A DNA stretch of 64,000 nt from Risungbinella massiliensis (GTDB taxonomy: Bacteria > Bacillota > Bacilli > Thermoactinomycetales > Thermoactinomycetaceae). Every line of letters begins with the position of its first letter. The stretch's first letter is position 1. The DNA lies in NCBI RefSeq assembly GCF_000942395.1, contig NZ_LN812103.1, positions 749,394 to 813,393 of the forward strand. The letters run 5' to 3'. Positions 26,727 to 35,810 of the stretch are shown one piece after another. Position numbers and translations under genes: made by a program. The notes under the pieces were generated by a model, which was given only the letters and a program-made list of their open reading frames with translations, was not told the origin of the DNA and ran no database searches.

Positions 26727-28064
26727 ATGCAAAAAGTTTTAATCGCCAATCGCGGTGAAATTGCACTTAGAATTATCCGAACCTGTCAAAAGTTAGGAAT
26801 CCAAACGGTGGCTGTTTATTCTGAAGCAGATAGCAAATCACTTTTCGTGCGAGCAGCAGATGAGTCTGTTCTGATTGGTCCATCCCCTGTTCAGCAAAGC
26901 TATCTTCAGATGGATCGAATCCTTGAGGCTGCACGACAAAAAGGGGCAGATGCAATCCATCCCGGTTATGGTCTCTTATCGGAAAATAGTGTATTTGCTC
27001 AAAAAGTAGAGGATGCAGGTCTCATTTGGATTGGACCTAAGCCGGAAGTGATAGCTTGGATGGGCGATAAAGCAGTTGCCCGTGCTAAGATGTGTGAAGT
27101 AGGTGTCCCACTGGTTCCGGGCACTAAAGTTCTCTCCACTTTAGAGAAAGCGCTTTCAGAAGCGAGGGGAATAGGGTACCCTGTCCTCCTGAAAGCAAGT
27201 GGGGGTGGAGGTGGCATGGGTATGTATCCTTGCCATTCTGAAGCAGAGTTAATAAAGTATTATGCCGTAGCAGTAGACCGAGCGAAAGTGATGTTTGGTA
27301 ATGCCACTGTCTTTTTGGAGAAATATTTACCATCTGCTCGTCATATTGAAGTACAAATCGCAGCGGATCGATCAGGGAAGGTAGTTCACTTAGGAGAACG
27401 AGATTGTTCCGTTCAACGACGCCATCAAAAAATAATCGAAGAGAGTCCAGCGCCTTATTTACCAGAAGCAGTGAGAGAGCGATTAGTAGAGACTGCTGTT
27501 CGAGCAGCTAGTGCCATTGGTTATGAGAATGTGGGAACGGTTGAGTTTCTAGTCGATTCTCAAAATCAGATCTATTTTCTTGAAATGAACACCAGATTGC
27601 AAGTAGAGCACACCGTGACTGAAGCAGTAACTGGTATCGATCTGGTAGAATGGCAGCTTTTACTTGCTGAAGGGAAAGAACTCCCGCTTTCTCAACGTGA
27701 TATCAAGTTTCAGGGGCATGCCATGGAGTTTCGGATATGCGCTGAAGACCCAACCACTTTTTTCCCTTCACCAGGAACGATTACCAAATGGTTGACTCCT
27801 ACAGGAACAGCTCATCGTCTTGACAGTGCGGTCGAATCGGGAAGCATAGTTACCCCATTCTATGACTCCTTGATGGCGAAATGGATTGTAAGCGGTTCCA
27901 ACAGAGAAGAAACGATTCGCACTACACTCGAATCCTTTGCAAAGTGGGAAATTGCGGGAGTGAAAAGCAACATGCCGCTTTTGAAAAAGATACTAGAAAA
28001 CCCTGTTTTTCAATCTGGAGAACATGATACCAAAATAATAGAAACGATATCCAAAGCGAAATAA
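26727..28064 (+). CDS. yngH: Biotin carboxylase subunit of acyl-CoA carboxylase
   Basis: About 445 residues. N-terminal KVLIANRGEIALRIIRTCQK, ATP-grasp loop KASGGGGGMGM, HIEVQIAADRSGKVVHLGER and FLEMNTRLQVEH are all present, so it should carboxylate biotin with ATP and bicarbonate. It could be confused with the fatty-acid AccC. Its downstream partners (carrier, HMG-CoA lyase, carboxyltransferase) match the Bacillus yng operon and indicate an odd-chain or methylcrotonyl-CoA carboxylase. The ATG at 26727 is 13 nt after AAAGGAG. Confidence 0.88.
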   Translation: MQKVLIANRGEIALRIIRTCQKLGIQTVAVYSEADSKSLFVRAADESVLIGPSPVQQSYLQMDRILEAARQKGADAIHPGYGLLSENSVFAQKVEDAGLIWIGPKPEVIAWMGDKAVARAKMCEVGVPLVPGTKVLSTLEKALSEARGIGYPVLLKASGGGGGMGMYPCHSEAELIKYYAVAVDRAKVMFGNATVFLEKYLPSARHIEVQIAADRSGKVVHLGERDCSVQRRHQKIIEESPAPYLPEAVRERLVETAVRAASAIGYENVGTVEFLVDSQNQIYFLEMNTRLQVEHTVTEAVTGIDLVEWQLLLAEGKELPLSQRDIKFQGHAMEFRICAEDPTTFFPSPGTITKWLTPTGTAHRLDSAVESGSIVTPFYDSLMAKWIVSGSNREETIRTTLESFAKWEIAGVKSNMPLLKKILENPVFQSGEHDTKIIETISKAK

Positions 28065-28166
28065 CAGATTAAGTCTTTTCCAGAGTTTGGACTCTATATA
28101 GTTGGAGCTGATCCATTTTCGAAGTGATCTTAAAAGAACAAATTTCTAGAATAGGAGCGAATAGCA

Positions 28167-28385
28167 TTGATCGAGATCAAAGCGAGTATGGCAGGTACAG
28201 TCTGGAAGGTGTTAGTAAGCGTGGGTGATACCGTACAAGCCGGACAAGATGTGGTGATTCTAGAGTCAATGAAGATGGAGATTCCAGTAACAGTAGAACA
28301 GACAGGGCAAGTATCCCAAATAGAAGTAGCGGAGGGGCAGTTTATTGGAGAAGGGGAAGTATTGCTTCGCCTAGAGGGGAAATGA
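28167..28385 (+). CDS. yngHB: Biotin/lipoyl carrier protein (stand-alone BCCP)
   Basis: A 72-residue biotinyl domain with the canonical ESMKMEIPV, where the central Lys carries biotin. It consists of the domain alone. It is about 100 nt after the carboxylase gene and overlaps the next start codon by 4 nt. Confidence 0.9.
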   Translation: MIEIKASMAGTVWKVLVSVGDTVQAGQDVVILESMKMEIPVTVEQTGQVSQIEVAEGQFIGEGEVLLRLEGK

Positions 28386-29281
28386 AGGTCAGGATCGTCG
28401 AAGTAGGCTTACGTGATGGTTTGCAAAATGAAGCAGTGATTCTTTCAACGGAGCAAAAACAGATGATGTTGAGAGGGCTTCGAGCAGCAGGGCTTGAGGA
28501 GATCGAACTTACATCGTTTGTTCATCCTAAGTGGATTCCTGCTCTAGCAGATGCAGAAGCCTTTTTACAAAGTATTTCCTTTGAAGATGCTAGTTACCGA
28601 GCGCTCGTTCCGAATTATAAAGGATTTCTACGTGCTCAAGTGTTTGCTCTCTCGGAGATTGCGATATTCTTATCAGCTAGTGAAACCCATAATCGTAAAA
28701 ACGTGAATCGCTCGATTTCAGAGAGTCTAACAGAGTTGATGGAGTGGGTACCAGTTGCTGTTCGTCAGGGTTGGAAAGTAAGAGCCTATCTATCCACATG
28801 CTATGGATGTCCCTATGAAGGGAAAGTCTCTCTGATATCTGTTTCGCAAATCGTAGAAGAGTTATTGAAGATAGGGGTATATGAGGTTTCACTGGGGGAT
28901 ACGATTGGTGTGGCAACACCCCAAAAAGTGAAAGAGGTTCTCCAAGCGTTAGGAGGGAACTTTTCCAAAGAACAATTGGCAGTACATTTTCATGATACCT
29001 ATGGGATGGCTATTGCCAATACTCATGTTGCTCTCGATCTGGGAATTACTACGATTGATAGCTCAATAGGAGGGCTTGGAGGCTGTCCTTATGCACCAGG
29101 TGCCTCTGGTAATCTTGCTACAGAAGACCTAGTTTATTTTCTAGAGAATAGTGGTATTCGCACAGGAGTCGATTTGGAAAAGTGCGTCGATTTGGGTGAA
29201 ATGTTAGAAAAAATACTAGGCAAACGATTGCCATCTCGTACATTTCAAGCTCTACGTTCCAAAAGGATAGAATTTTTTTAA
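28382..29281 (+). CDS. yngG: Hydroxymethylglutaryl-CoA lyase
   Basis: A 299-residue HMGL-like TIM barrel. VRIVEVGLRDGLQNE carries the Asp metal ligand and Arg, YEVSLGDTIGVATP follows, VHFHDTYGMA holds the His ligands, and GGLGGCPYAPGASGN the catalytic Cys loop. It splits HMG-CoA into acetoacetate and acetyl-CoA, the last step of leucine breakdown. The start overlaps the carrier gene, so the two are coupled. Confidence 0.92.
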   Translation: MKVRIVEVGLRDGLQNEAVILSTEQKQMMLRGLRAAGLEEIELTSFVHPKWIPALADAEAFLQSISFEDASYRALVPNYKGFLRAQVFALSEIAIFLSASETHNRKNVNRSISESLTELMEWVPVAVRQGWKVRAYLSTCYGCPYEGKVSLISVSQIVEELLKIGVYEVSLGDTIGVATPQKVKEVLQALGGNFSKEQLAVHFHDTYGMAIANTHVALDLGITTIDSSIGGLGGCPYAPGASGNLATEDLVYFLENSGIRTGVDLEKCVDLGEMLEKILGKRLPSRTFQALRSKRIEFF

Positions 29282-29322
29282 TTCAATAACAGAGCAAGTT
29301 TTGTTTTAAAAGGAGTGGTTTT

Positions 29323-30858
29323 ATGAGAAAAGAGGTAATCGAGGAACTGACTCAACGTACGGAAAAAATTTTGGCAGGAGGAGCTACCAAGTATCATGAC
29401 AAACTAGCTTCCCAAAACAAGATGTTCGCTAGAGATCGACTTAAGGAATTATTAGATGAAGGTACTTTTCTTGAAGACGGGCTTTTTGCTAACGGGGAAG
29501 CAGAAGGCTTGCCAGCAGATGGAGTGATTACGGGAACGGGGAAGATAGAAGGACGAACCGTTTGTATTATGGCTAATGATGCGACAGTCAAAGCGGGTTC
29601 CTGGGGAACGCGTACGGTAGAAAAAATTCTTCGTATCCAAGAGACAGCCGAGAAATTACAAGCGCCTCTACTCTATCTCGTTGATTCTGCTGGAGCACGG
29701 ATCACGGATCAATTAGAGATGTTCCCTGGCAGAAGAGGAGCAGGGCGTATCTTCTACAATCAAGTGAAACTATCAGGTATGATTCCTCAAATTTGCCTGT
29801 TATTTGGTCCTTCTGCTGCAGGAGGAGCATATATACCTGCATTTTGCGATGTCGTGATCATGGTCGACCAAAATGCTAGCATGTATCTTGGCTCTCCTCG
29901 TATGGCAGAGATGGTAATAGGCGAGAAAGTGACTCTGGAGGAGATGGGTGGTGCCAGAATGCACTGTTCTGTCAGTGGTTGTGGGGATTTTCTAGCCGCT
30001 GATGAACGAGAAGCGTTACAGATTGCCAAGCAATACTTATCTTATTTTCCTTCCCATTATCAAGGGATGGTTCCCCAAATTGAAGGTAAGCTCCCACCAA
30101 AAGGATCAAAGCCCATTTCGGGGTTGATCCCTGACCATCAAAATCAACCATTTGACATGAGAGAACTCATTCAATCGCTTGTAGATGAAGATTCGTTTTT
30201 GGAAGTGAAAAAATTATTTGCAGGCGAACTTATAACTGGGTTAGCCAGATTGGATGGGAAAGCGGTCGGCATCATCGCCAACCAGCCAAAAGATAAAGGT
30301 GGGGTTTTATTTCATCATTCGGCTGACAAAGCAGCGCGTTTTATCACCTTATGTGATGCTTTCTCGATACCACTCCTTTTTTTGGCGGATGTTCCTGGTT
30401 TTATGATTGGAACACATGTCGAGAGAGCAGGAATTATCCGGCATGGTGCCAAGATGATTGCTGCTATGTCAGAAGCAACTGTTCCAAAGATCTCTGTCAT
30501 TGTTCGCAAAGCGTATGGAGCTGGACTGTATGCGATGGCTGGCCCTGCATTTGAACCAGATTGTTGTTTAGCATTGCCGAGTGCCCAGATCGCTGTCATG
30601 GGTCCCGAGGCAGCAGTTAACGCAGTATATGGAAATAAAATTCAAGAGCTAGCCGAACCAGAACGTACGCAATTTGTGATGGAAAAGCGCAAAGAGTATC
30701 AAGAAGATATAGAGATCTACAAGCTGGCTAGTGAACTGATTGTAGATGGAATTGTGGAACCGGATCAATTGAGAGATGAATTGATTGCACGATTTAACGT
30801 GTATGCAGGTAAGAAACTAGATTTTAGTAGAAGGAAGCATCCAGTCTACCCAGTGTAG
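29323..30858 (+). CDS. yngE: Acyl-CoA carboxylase carboxyltransferase subunit (methylcrotonyl/propionyl type)
   Basis: A 511-residue fused carboxyltransferase. The N-half has YLVDSAGARITDQLEMFPGR and FGPSAAGGAYIPAF; the C-half has VGIIANQPKDKGGVL, FLADVPGFMIGTHVERAG and AYGAGLYAMAGPAF. It transfers CO2 from the carrier to an acyl-CoA. Together with the HMG-CoA lyase, methylcrotonyl-CoA is the likeliest substrate. AAAGGAG precedes the ATG. A terminator follows. Confidence 0.88.
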   Translation: MRKEVIEELTQRTEKILAGGATKYHDKLASQNKMFARDRLKELLDEGTFLEDGLFANGEAEGLPADGVITGTGKIEGRTVCIMANDATVKAGSWGTRTVEKILRIQETAEKLQAPLLYLVDSAGARITDQLEMFPGRRGAGRIFYNQVKLSGMIPQICLLFGPSAAGGAYIPAFCDVVIMVDQNASMYLGSPRMAEMVIGEKVTLEEMGGARMHCSVSGCGDFLAADEREALQIAKQYLSYFPSHYQGMVPQIEGKLPPKGSKPISGLIPDHQNQPFDMRELIQSLVDEDSFLEVKKLFAGELITGLARLDGKAVGIIANQPKDKGGVLFHHSADKAARFITLCDAFSIPLLFLADVPGFMIGTHVERAGIIRHGAKMIAAMSEATVPKISVIVRKAYGAGLYAMAGPAFEPDCCLALPSAQIAVMGPEAAVNAVYGNKIQELAEPERTQFVMEKRKEYQEDIEIYKLASELIVDGIVEPDQLRDELIARFNVYAGKKLDFSRRKHPVYPV

Positions 30859-30890
30859 GAGTTATGAAGAAGTAGAAAGAGGATAAAAAT

Positions 30891-30930
30891 AAGATAGATC
30901 AGCTTCCGAAAGGAATGCTGATCTATTTTG
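30891..30930 (+). terminator. Terminator of the acyl-CoA carboxylase operon
   Basis: ATAGATCAGC, TTCC, a GAAA loop, GGAA and GCTGATCTAT, then TTTTGC. Confidence 0.85.
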
Positions 30931-30945
30931 CTTAACTGCTGAAAT

Positions 30946-31362
30946 TTATTGCAAGAATTTTTGCTTGATCTCATCATATAGGAAGCCAGGAGCTTGATTC
31001 AGTTGACCAATATATCTAGCTTCTATGAGTTTTGATCCAGTAATGGTTTGACGAGCTTGTTCTAAAGACATGCGACATTCAACAAAGGTTTGAATCATGA
31101 CTTTGACTTCATACTCAAAATCGTCTGGACTTTTGTGTAATTTAATAGATTCAATGCGGAATTTTATCCATGTGTAAAAATGTTGCCATTGTGCGATTAG
31201 TTCTAATACTAATGGAAGATTATATACTGGAATGTTACATTGCTCGAGCCTAGTTACAATATCTGCTTCTTCTTTTTTAGGTTCAAAAGTATAAATTTTT
31301 TCTCCTAACATCTCGACATATGCACCAACAAATTCTTGAGTTTCTTGAGTTAACTTTAACAT
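30946..31362 (-). CDS. Hypothetical protein (138 aa)
   Basis: A 138-residue soluble, mostly helical protein with no recognised motif (KLTQETQEFVGAYVEMLGEK at the start, YDEIKQKFLQ at the end). AAAAGAGGAG precedes the ATG. An imperfect 17-bp inverted repeat (31385-31438) overlaps its likely promoter. It is convergent with the carboxylase operon. Family unknown. Confidence 0.6.
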   Translation of the reverse strand: MLKLTQETQEFVGAYVEMLGEKIYTFEPKKEEADIVTRLEQCNIPVYNLPLVLELIAQWQHFYTWIKFRIESIKLHKSPDDFEYEVKVMIQTFVECRMSLEQARQTITGSKLIEARYIGQLNQAPGFLYDEIKQKFLQ

Positions 31363-31384
31363 GCAAACATCTCCTCTTTTTTAT

Positions 31385-31438
31385 AGAATGGTAACCCTAT
31401 AAAACCCAAAAGTTTAGATTCTATAGGGTTACCACTCT
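31385..31438. repeat. Imperfect 17-bp inverted repeat, possible operator
   Basis: AGAATGGTAACCCTATA and TATAGGGTTACCACTCT pair at 16 of 17 positions across a 20-nt AT-rich loop. It lies between the divergent 138-aa gene and panE. It has no T-tract, so an operator is more likely than a terminator. Confidence 0.5.
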
Positions 31439-31607
31439 AAGAAGAGATGAAACCAGTTAAGCGTTTAATAGTGTACCATGATATGCGATTACACTGAATT
31501 TAAAAAGTGGATAAAGTTCGAAAATTCCTCTATCCGTATCTCCCCTTTTCTTCACAACCTCCTTTGTGTTACAACTAACTCATTCCATAGAATCGGAGTT
31601 ATTTTAT

Positions 31608-32525
31608 ATGAATCTTGCAATTATTGGGGCTGGCTCTCTCGGAATGCTTTGGGCAGCTCGTGCGACAAAGGTAGGAAATCAAGTTTATCTGTTTACTCAT
31701 ACAACCAAACAAAAAGAGAGGATTGAACAACAGGGAATATGGGTATCAGGTATTAGTTCCTTACATTCAAAAGTTCATGTAGATGTGGTGGATCACTTTT
31801 CCGATTACCAAAACAAAATCGACATGGTCTGGTTAATGGTGAAACAAACAGCAGTAGAAGAGGTATTAAGCCAGACTTTATTTTCTTCAAAAGTTCCTAT
31901 CGTTTTCTGGCAAAATGGGTTGGGACATTTGGAGAAAGCACAACGAATTCTTTCCGGAAATCGATCACTATACGTTTCTGTTACTGCGGAAGGTGCAAAA
32001 AGAATAGATGATACTTCCGTCGTACATACCGGAAAAGGTACTACTAGAATCGGAGCATTCGAGACTTCTGGCAGTTGGATGGACCCCATTTGGAAGTTTT
32101 TGCAGCAGATGGCAAAGAAGTATTCTCTGGATCTCGAATGGGAAGATGATATTCAACACAGAATATGGAAAAAACTGATGGTGAATTGTGTAATCAACCC
32201 GTTAACCGGAATCTTTCAAGTATCGAATGGAGAGCTTCTCGATCATAAATGGAGCAGCTTAGTCGAACAATTGACTTTGGAAGTAGTTCAAATTGCCACT
32301 GCAAATGGTTATTTGTTTGCCTATGAGGAAGTGTTGGAGGAGATTCGAACGATTGCCCAGAAGACGGCCCAAAACCATTCTTCCTTACTTCAAGACTTGA
32401 AACTTGGACGTCGTACGGAGATTGACTCATTAAATGGATATCTGCAAACAGTAGGAAGGCAACGAGGGATTGGTACACCACTACAGGATGCGATCGTGGA
32501 ATTGATTTACGCAATGGAAAGATAG
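31608..32525 (+). CDS. panE: 2-dehydropantoate 2-reductase
   Basis: A 305-residue NADPH-dependent ketopantoate reductase for pantothenate/CoA synthesis. The N-terminal LAIIGAGSLGMLWAARA is the Rossmann loop. FWQNGLGHLE, IWKKLMVNCVINPLTGIF (catalytic Lys) and GRRTEIDSLNG (conserved Glu/Asp) follow in the normal order. The start is the ATG at 31608, nine nt after GGAG; the longer upstream frame has no RBS. Placement before bshC matches the Bacillus ylbQ-bshC order. Confidence 0.88.
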   Translation: MNLAIIGAGSLGMLWAARATKVGNQVYLFTHTTKQKERIEQQGIWVSGISSLHSKVHVDVVDHFSDYQNKIDMVWLMVKQTAVEEVLSQTLFSSKVPIVFWQNGLGHLEKAQRILSGNRSLYVSVTAEGAKRIDDTSVVHTGKGTTRIGAFETSGSWMDPIWKFLQQMAKKYSLDLEWEDDIQHRIWKKLMVNCVINPLTGIFQVSNGELLDHKWSSLVEQLTLEVVQIATANGYLFAYEEVLEEIRTIAQKTAQNHSSLLQDLKLGRRTEIDSLNGYLQTVGRQRGIGTPLQDAIVELIYAMER

Positions 32526-32734
32526 TGTCCAGATGAGCGAGTCTGATCTAGATCCAATGGATTGATTACTGTACAAAAGCTTCTAAATTAATGACAGGCA
32601 AAATGTTTCCTGGGATTTTTGGGAGCATGTTTTTCTTTCCGGAGTTCTAGCAGGGTAGGACTTTTTGTTATAAAATACTTATGTTAAGTAAGTGATATGA
32701 AATAATGTAAGTAAGTAAGGGGATTTGGAGATCT

Positions 32735-34360
32735 ATGAAAATGATTAGCATCCCAGCTCCTAAGTCTTCTTCAGTAGCTGATGCATACATACATCAAGAG
32801 CCAGAAATTCAAGCGCTTTTTCCTTATGCGCCTTATACAGATAGTAGCTACGAGGTCCGTTTGGAGCAACTAGATCAACGTGAAAAAGCTTATCTCCGTA
32901 AAGAGTTAGTTCAGGTGTTACGAACTTATCATCAGCAGGAATCACGTCATCCCGAAATTGCCAAAAATCTGGATCTCTTAGAGCAGTCTGGTACTTCGGC
33001 TGTCATAGGTGGGCAACAAGCTGGTCTCTTATCAGGACCGCTGTTTACCTTATATAAGGCGATTACTGTCATTCAATTGGCGAAACGAGAGCAAAAACGT
33101 CTCGGTCGACCAGTGGTGCCTGTTTTTTGGATTGCGGGAGAGGATCATGATCGAGAAGAGATCGATCATGTTTGGCTGCAAAATGCACAAGGAACGATGA
33201 TAAAGCATACTTATCCACGGGAAATGTCGTTGAGTAAACGACCGATTTCTCATATCACGCTTCACCAAGAGGAAATGAAGAACTGGATCAACCAGTTGGC
33301 GTGGCAACTTCCAGATACCCCATACAAATCGGAATGGCTTACGGTAATCGAGGCCGCCGCCGCCAAAGCAAATAATTGGACCTGTTTTTTTGCTGAAATT
33401 ATGTTCGAGTTATTTGGAAAATATGGAGTCATTTTGATCGATTCACAAGATGAACAGGTAAGGAAATTGGAGAAACCATTTTTCCAGAAGTTACTGGAGA
33501 AAGAGGAGCAAATATCCCAGCGGGTTGCTGCGACTCTTACCGATATTGAGCAAATGGGATATGTTGCTCCATTGACGATGGACCCAGATCAGGCTCATTT
33601 TTTTGTGTTGGAAAACGGAGAACGCCAAGCTTTACTTCGGGAAAAGGAAGGGTATCGAACTCGTGATACGGGGAATTTCTACTCCCATCAAGACTTAATC
33701 GCCCAACCAGAACTTCTCAGTACCAACGTTATTACCCGTACTCTGATGCAGGAGATGCTTTTTCCTACCCTCGCCTTTGTAGCTGGACCAGGAGAGATTG
33801 CTTATTGGGCGGCCTATGGAACGGCCTTTGAGGAAATGGATTGCCAGATGCCGATTGTCTATCCTCGTCTTAATATAACGTTGATGGAACCTAACTCCGC
33901 GAAGCGTTGGGAAGAGTTTCAACTTGAGTGGGATAATTTGTTTGGCTCTCTAAGTGATCAAAAGGAAGAATGGTTTCGATTGCAAAAGCCACCTGAAGCG
34001 GTTGCGATGATCGAAGAGTTAAAGGGAAAATTAGCAACATGGTATCAACCAGTGATTCAGTATTTGTCTGAAGAGATCAGCACTCATTTAGAGACAATTG
34101 GGGAGAAAAATCTCCAAAAGCATTGGCAACAAATCGATTACTTCTCTAAGCAGACGGATCGGATCATTCGGGAAAAACATCAAACTTCCCTTCGACATTG
34201 GGATGAGATCATCCAATCACTTCAACCAAATCAAAAACTCCAAGAACGTGTCCATAATGTAATTCCTTTTTGGAATCAATATGGTCTCCATTGGTTAGAG
34301 CAATTGGTGGAGCAAGACCTGTTACAAGGAAAAGGGGATCATATCGTAGCTTACCTGTAG
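32735..34360 (+). CDS. bshC: Putative cysteine ligase BshC (bacillithiol synthesis)
   Basis: A 541-residue protein of the BshC (YllA) family. The Rossmann-like core has TSAVIGGQQAGLLSGPLFTLYKAIT and VPVFWIAGEDHDREEIDHVW, and a long coiled-coil insertion follows. It adds cysteine to GlcN-malate in the final step of bacillithiol synthesis. Full length. As in Bacillus it lies upstream of mraZ, but here ahcY intervenes. Confidence 0.92.
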   Translation: MKMISIPAPKSSSVADAYIHQEPEIQALFPYAPYTDSSYEVRLEQLDQREKAYLRKELVQVLRTYHQQESRHPEIAKNLDLLEQSGTSAVIGGQQAGLLSGPLFTLYKAITVIQLAKREQKRLGRPVVPVFWIAGEDHDREEIDHVWLQNAQGTMIKHTYPREMSLSKRPISHITLHQEEMKNWINQLAWQLPDTPYKSEWLTVIEAAAAKANNWTCFFAEIMFELFGKYGVILIDSQDEQVRKLEKPFFQKLLEKEEQISQRVAATLTDIEQMGYVAPLTMDPDQAHFFVLENGERQALLREKEGYRTRDTGNFYSHQDLIAQPELLSTNVITRTLMQEMLFPTLAFVAGPGEIAYWAAYGTAFEEMDCQMPIVYPRLNITLMEPNSAKRWEEFQLEWDNLFGSLSDQKEEWFRLQKPPEAVAMIEELKGKLATWYQPVIQYLSEEISTHLETIGEKNLQKHWQQIDYFSKQTDRIIREKHQTSLRHWDEIIQSLQPNQKLQERVHNVIPFWNQYGLHWLEQLVEQDLLQGKGDHIVAYL

Positions 34361-34425
34361 GTTTTGTTATAATAATCTGGTTAGAACTGCGTAAGATCAG
34401 GTTAGATAGAGGAGGAATTTAAACG

Positions 34426-35670
34426 ATGAGTATTATACATGATCCATCTTTGGCACCACAGGGTAGATTGAAGATGGATTGGGCAAAACAGCATATGCCT
34501 GTGCTAAATCGATTAAGAGAGAAATTTCTCGAAGAGAAGCCACTCTTGGGTAAAAAGGTAGCAATTTCTCTTCATCTAGAGGCCAAAACAGCTTGTCTTG
34601 CCGAGCTAATTCGTGACGGAGGAGCAGAAGTTACCATTACAGGAAGCAATCCGCTCTCCACTCAAGACGATATTTGTGCTGCTCTTGCAAGCAATGGCAT
34701 CACAGTTTTTGCTCGTTATAATCCAGAACCAGCTGAGTACAAAGATCACCTGATCAAAACATTGGAAACAAAACCAGAGTTGATTATCGACGATGGTGGT
34801 GACCTAGTTTCGATTCTCCACTCGGAGCGTGAAGACCTTGCCGAGCAAGTACGGGGAGGTTGTGAAGAGACAACGACCGGAATTAAACGACTCATTTCGA
34901 TGGAGAAAAATGGGATTCTCAAGTTTCCAATGGTCGCTGTAAACGATGCGCTATGCAAATATCTTTTTGATAATCGCTATGGAACGGGTCAATCGGTTTG
35001 GGATGGGATCAATCGAACGACTAACCTAGTTGTAGCTGGTAAAACGGTAGTAGTCGTTGGATATGGTTGGTGTGGAAAAGGAGTAGCGATGCGTGCAAAA
35101 GGATTGGGTGCTAATGTTATCGTAACGGAAATTGACCCAATCAGAGCGACGGAAGCTCATATGGATGGATTCCGTGTCATGCCGATCCGTGAAGCTGCTA
35201 AATTAGGGGACGTATTCGTTACGGTGACAGGAAACCGTGATGTAATTAATGGAGAGCACTTTACACTCATGAAGGATGGAGCTCTCCTGGCGAACGCAGG
35301 ACACTTCGATATCGAGATCGATAAGGTCTCCCTAGAGAAGCAATCAGTTAGCCAACGTGAGGTTCGCAAAGATATCATGGAATACGAGCTCCAAGATGGC
35401 CGTAAGATATATCTATTAGCAGAAGGACGCCTTGTTAACCTTGCTGCGGGAGATGGGCACCCAGCTGAAATTATGGATATGACATTTGCGCTTCAAGCAC
35501 TTTCTCTCGTGTTTGTAGACCAATATGCTGAACAGTTAGGTAGTCAAGTCGCCCCAGTTCCGGCTGAATTAGATGAGCAAGTTGCTCGCTTTTTCTTGGA
35601 AGCAAACGGTTTAGAAATTGACGCTATGTCCCAAGAACAAAAGGATTATCAGGCTAGTTGGGAACTCTAA
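34426..35670 (+). CDS. ahcY: Adenosylhomocysteinase
   Basis: A 414-residue S-adenosylhomocysteine hydrolase. The substrate-domain blocks GSNPLSTQDD, IIDDGGDLVS and CEETTTGIKRL are present, with the catalytic Lys and Asp around FPMVAVNDALCKYLFDNRYG. The NAD-binding loop is VVVGYGWCGKGVAMRAKG and the C-terminus includes GDGHPAEIMDMTFA. The short, insertion-free length resembles archaeal/Thermotoga-type enzymes. GAGGAGG precedes the ATG. Its position between bshC and mraZ is not the Bacillus arrangement, where SAH is handled by MtnN and LuxS. Confidence 0.93.
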   Translation: MSIIHDPSLAPQGRLKMDWAKQHMPVLNRLREKFLEEKPLLGKKVAISLHLEAKTACLAELIRDGGAEVTITGSNPLSTQDDICAALASNGITVFARYNPEPAEYKDHLIKTLETKPELIIDDGGDLVSILHSEREDLAEQVRGGCEETTTGIKRLISMEKNGILKFPMVAVNDALCKYLFDNRYGTGQSVWDGINRTTNLVVAGKTVVVVGYGWCGKGVAMRAKGLGANVIVTEIDPIRATEAHMDGFRVMPIREAAKLGDVFVTVTGNRDVINGEHFTLMKDGALLANAGHFDIEIDKVSLEKQSVSQREVRKDIMEYELQDGRKIYLLAEGRLVNLAAGDGHPAEIMDMTFALQALSLVFVDQYAEQLGSQVAPVPAELDEQVARFFLEANGLEIDAMSQEQKDYQASWEL

Positions 35671-35700
35671 TAATTTCCAATATCTGCAAAAAGAAATGTA

Positions 35701-35728
35701 AATCCTGCCAATTGCCGGCAGGATTTTT
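35701..35728 (+). terminator. Terminator of ahcY
   Basis: AATCCTGCC / GGCAGGATT with a 7-nt loop, followed by TTTT. Confidence 0.82.
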
Positions 35729-35739
35729 ACTATGCCCTG

Positions 35740-35748
35740 TGGTATAAT
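35740..35748 (+). promoter_or_regulatory. Extended -10 promoter of the dcw operon
   Basis: TGGTATAAT (TG, one base, TATAAT) at 35740-35748. No good -35 lies 17 nt upstream. It directly precedes the repeated MraZ-type boxes. Confidence 0.65.
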
Positions 35749-35755
35749 ATCGACA

Positions 35756-35785
35756 GTGGAGGAAAGTGGAGGAAAGTGGTGAGGA
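35756..35785 (+). promoter_or_regulatory. MraZ operator: three 10-bp direct repeats
   Basis: GTGGAGGAAA, GTGGAGGAAA and GTGGTGAGGA start at 35756, 35766 and 35776, an exact 10-bp period. Known MraZ boxes are direct repeats of a GTG-containing half-site spaced one helical turn apart. Position just after the -10 fits autorepression. Confidence 0.75.
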
Positions 35786-35810
35786 AGGGAGGACGAGGGG
35801 AGGGCTTGGG

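Noticed and set aside
31478-31726. An 82-codon frame overlapping panE
   Set aside because: Different frame from panE, lacks an RBS and only shadows the real gene.
32530-32545. GAGCGAGTCTG shared with repeat copy B at 56376
   Set aside because: Only 11 nt match and the flanks do not align, so it is probably chance.
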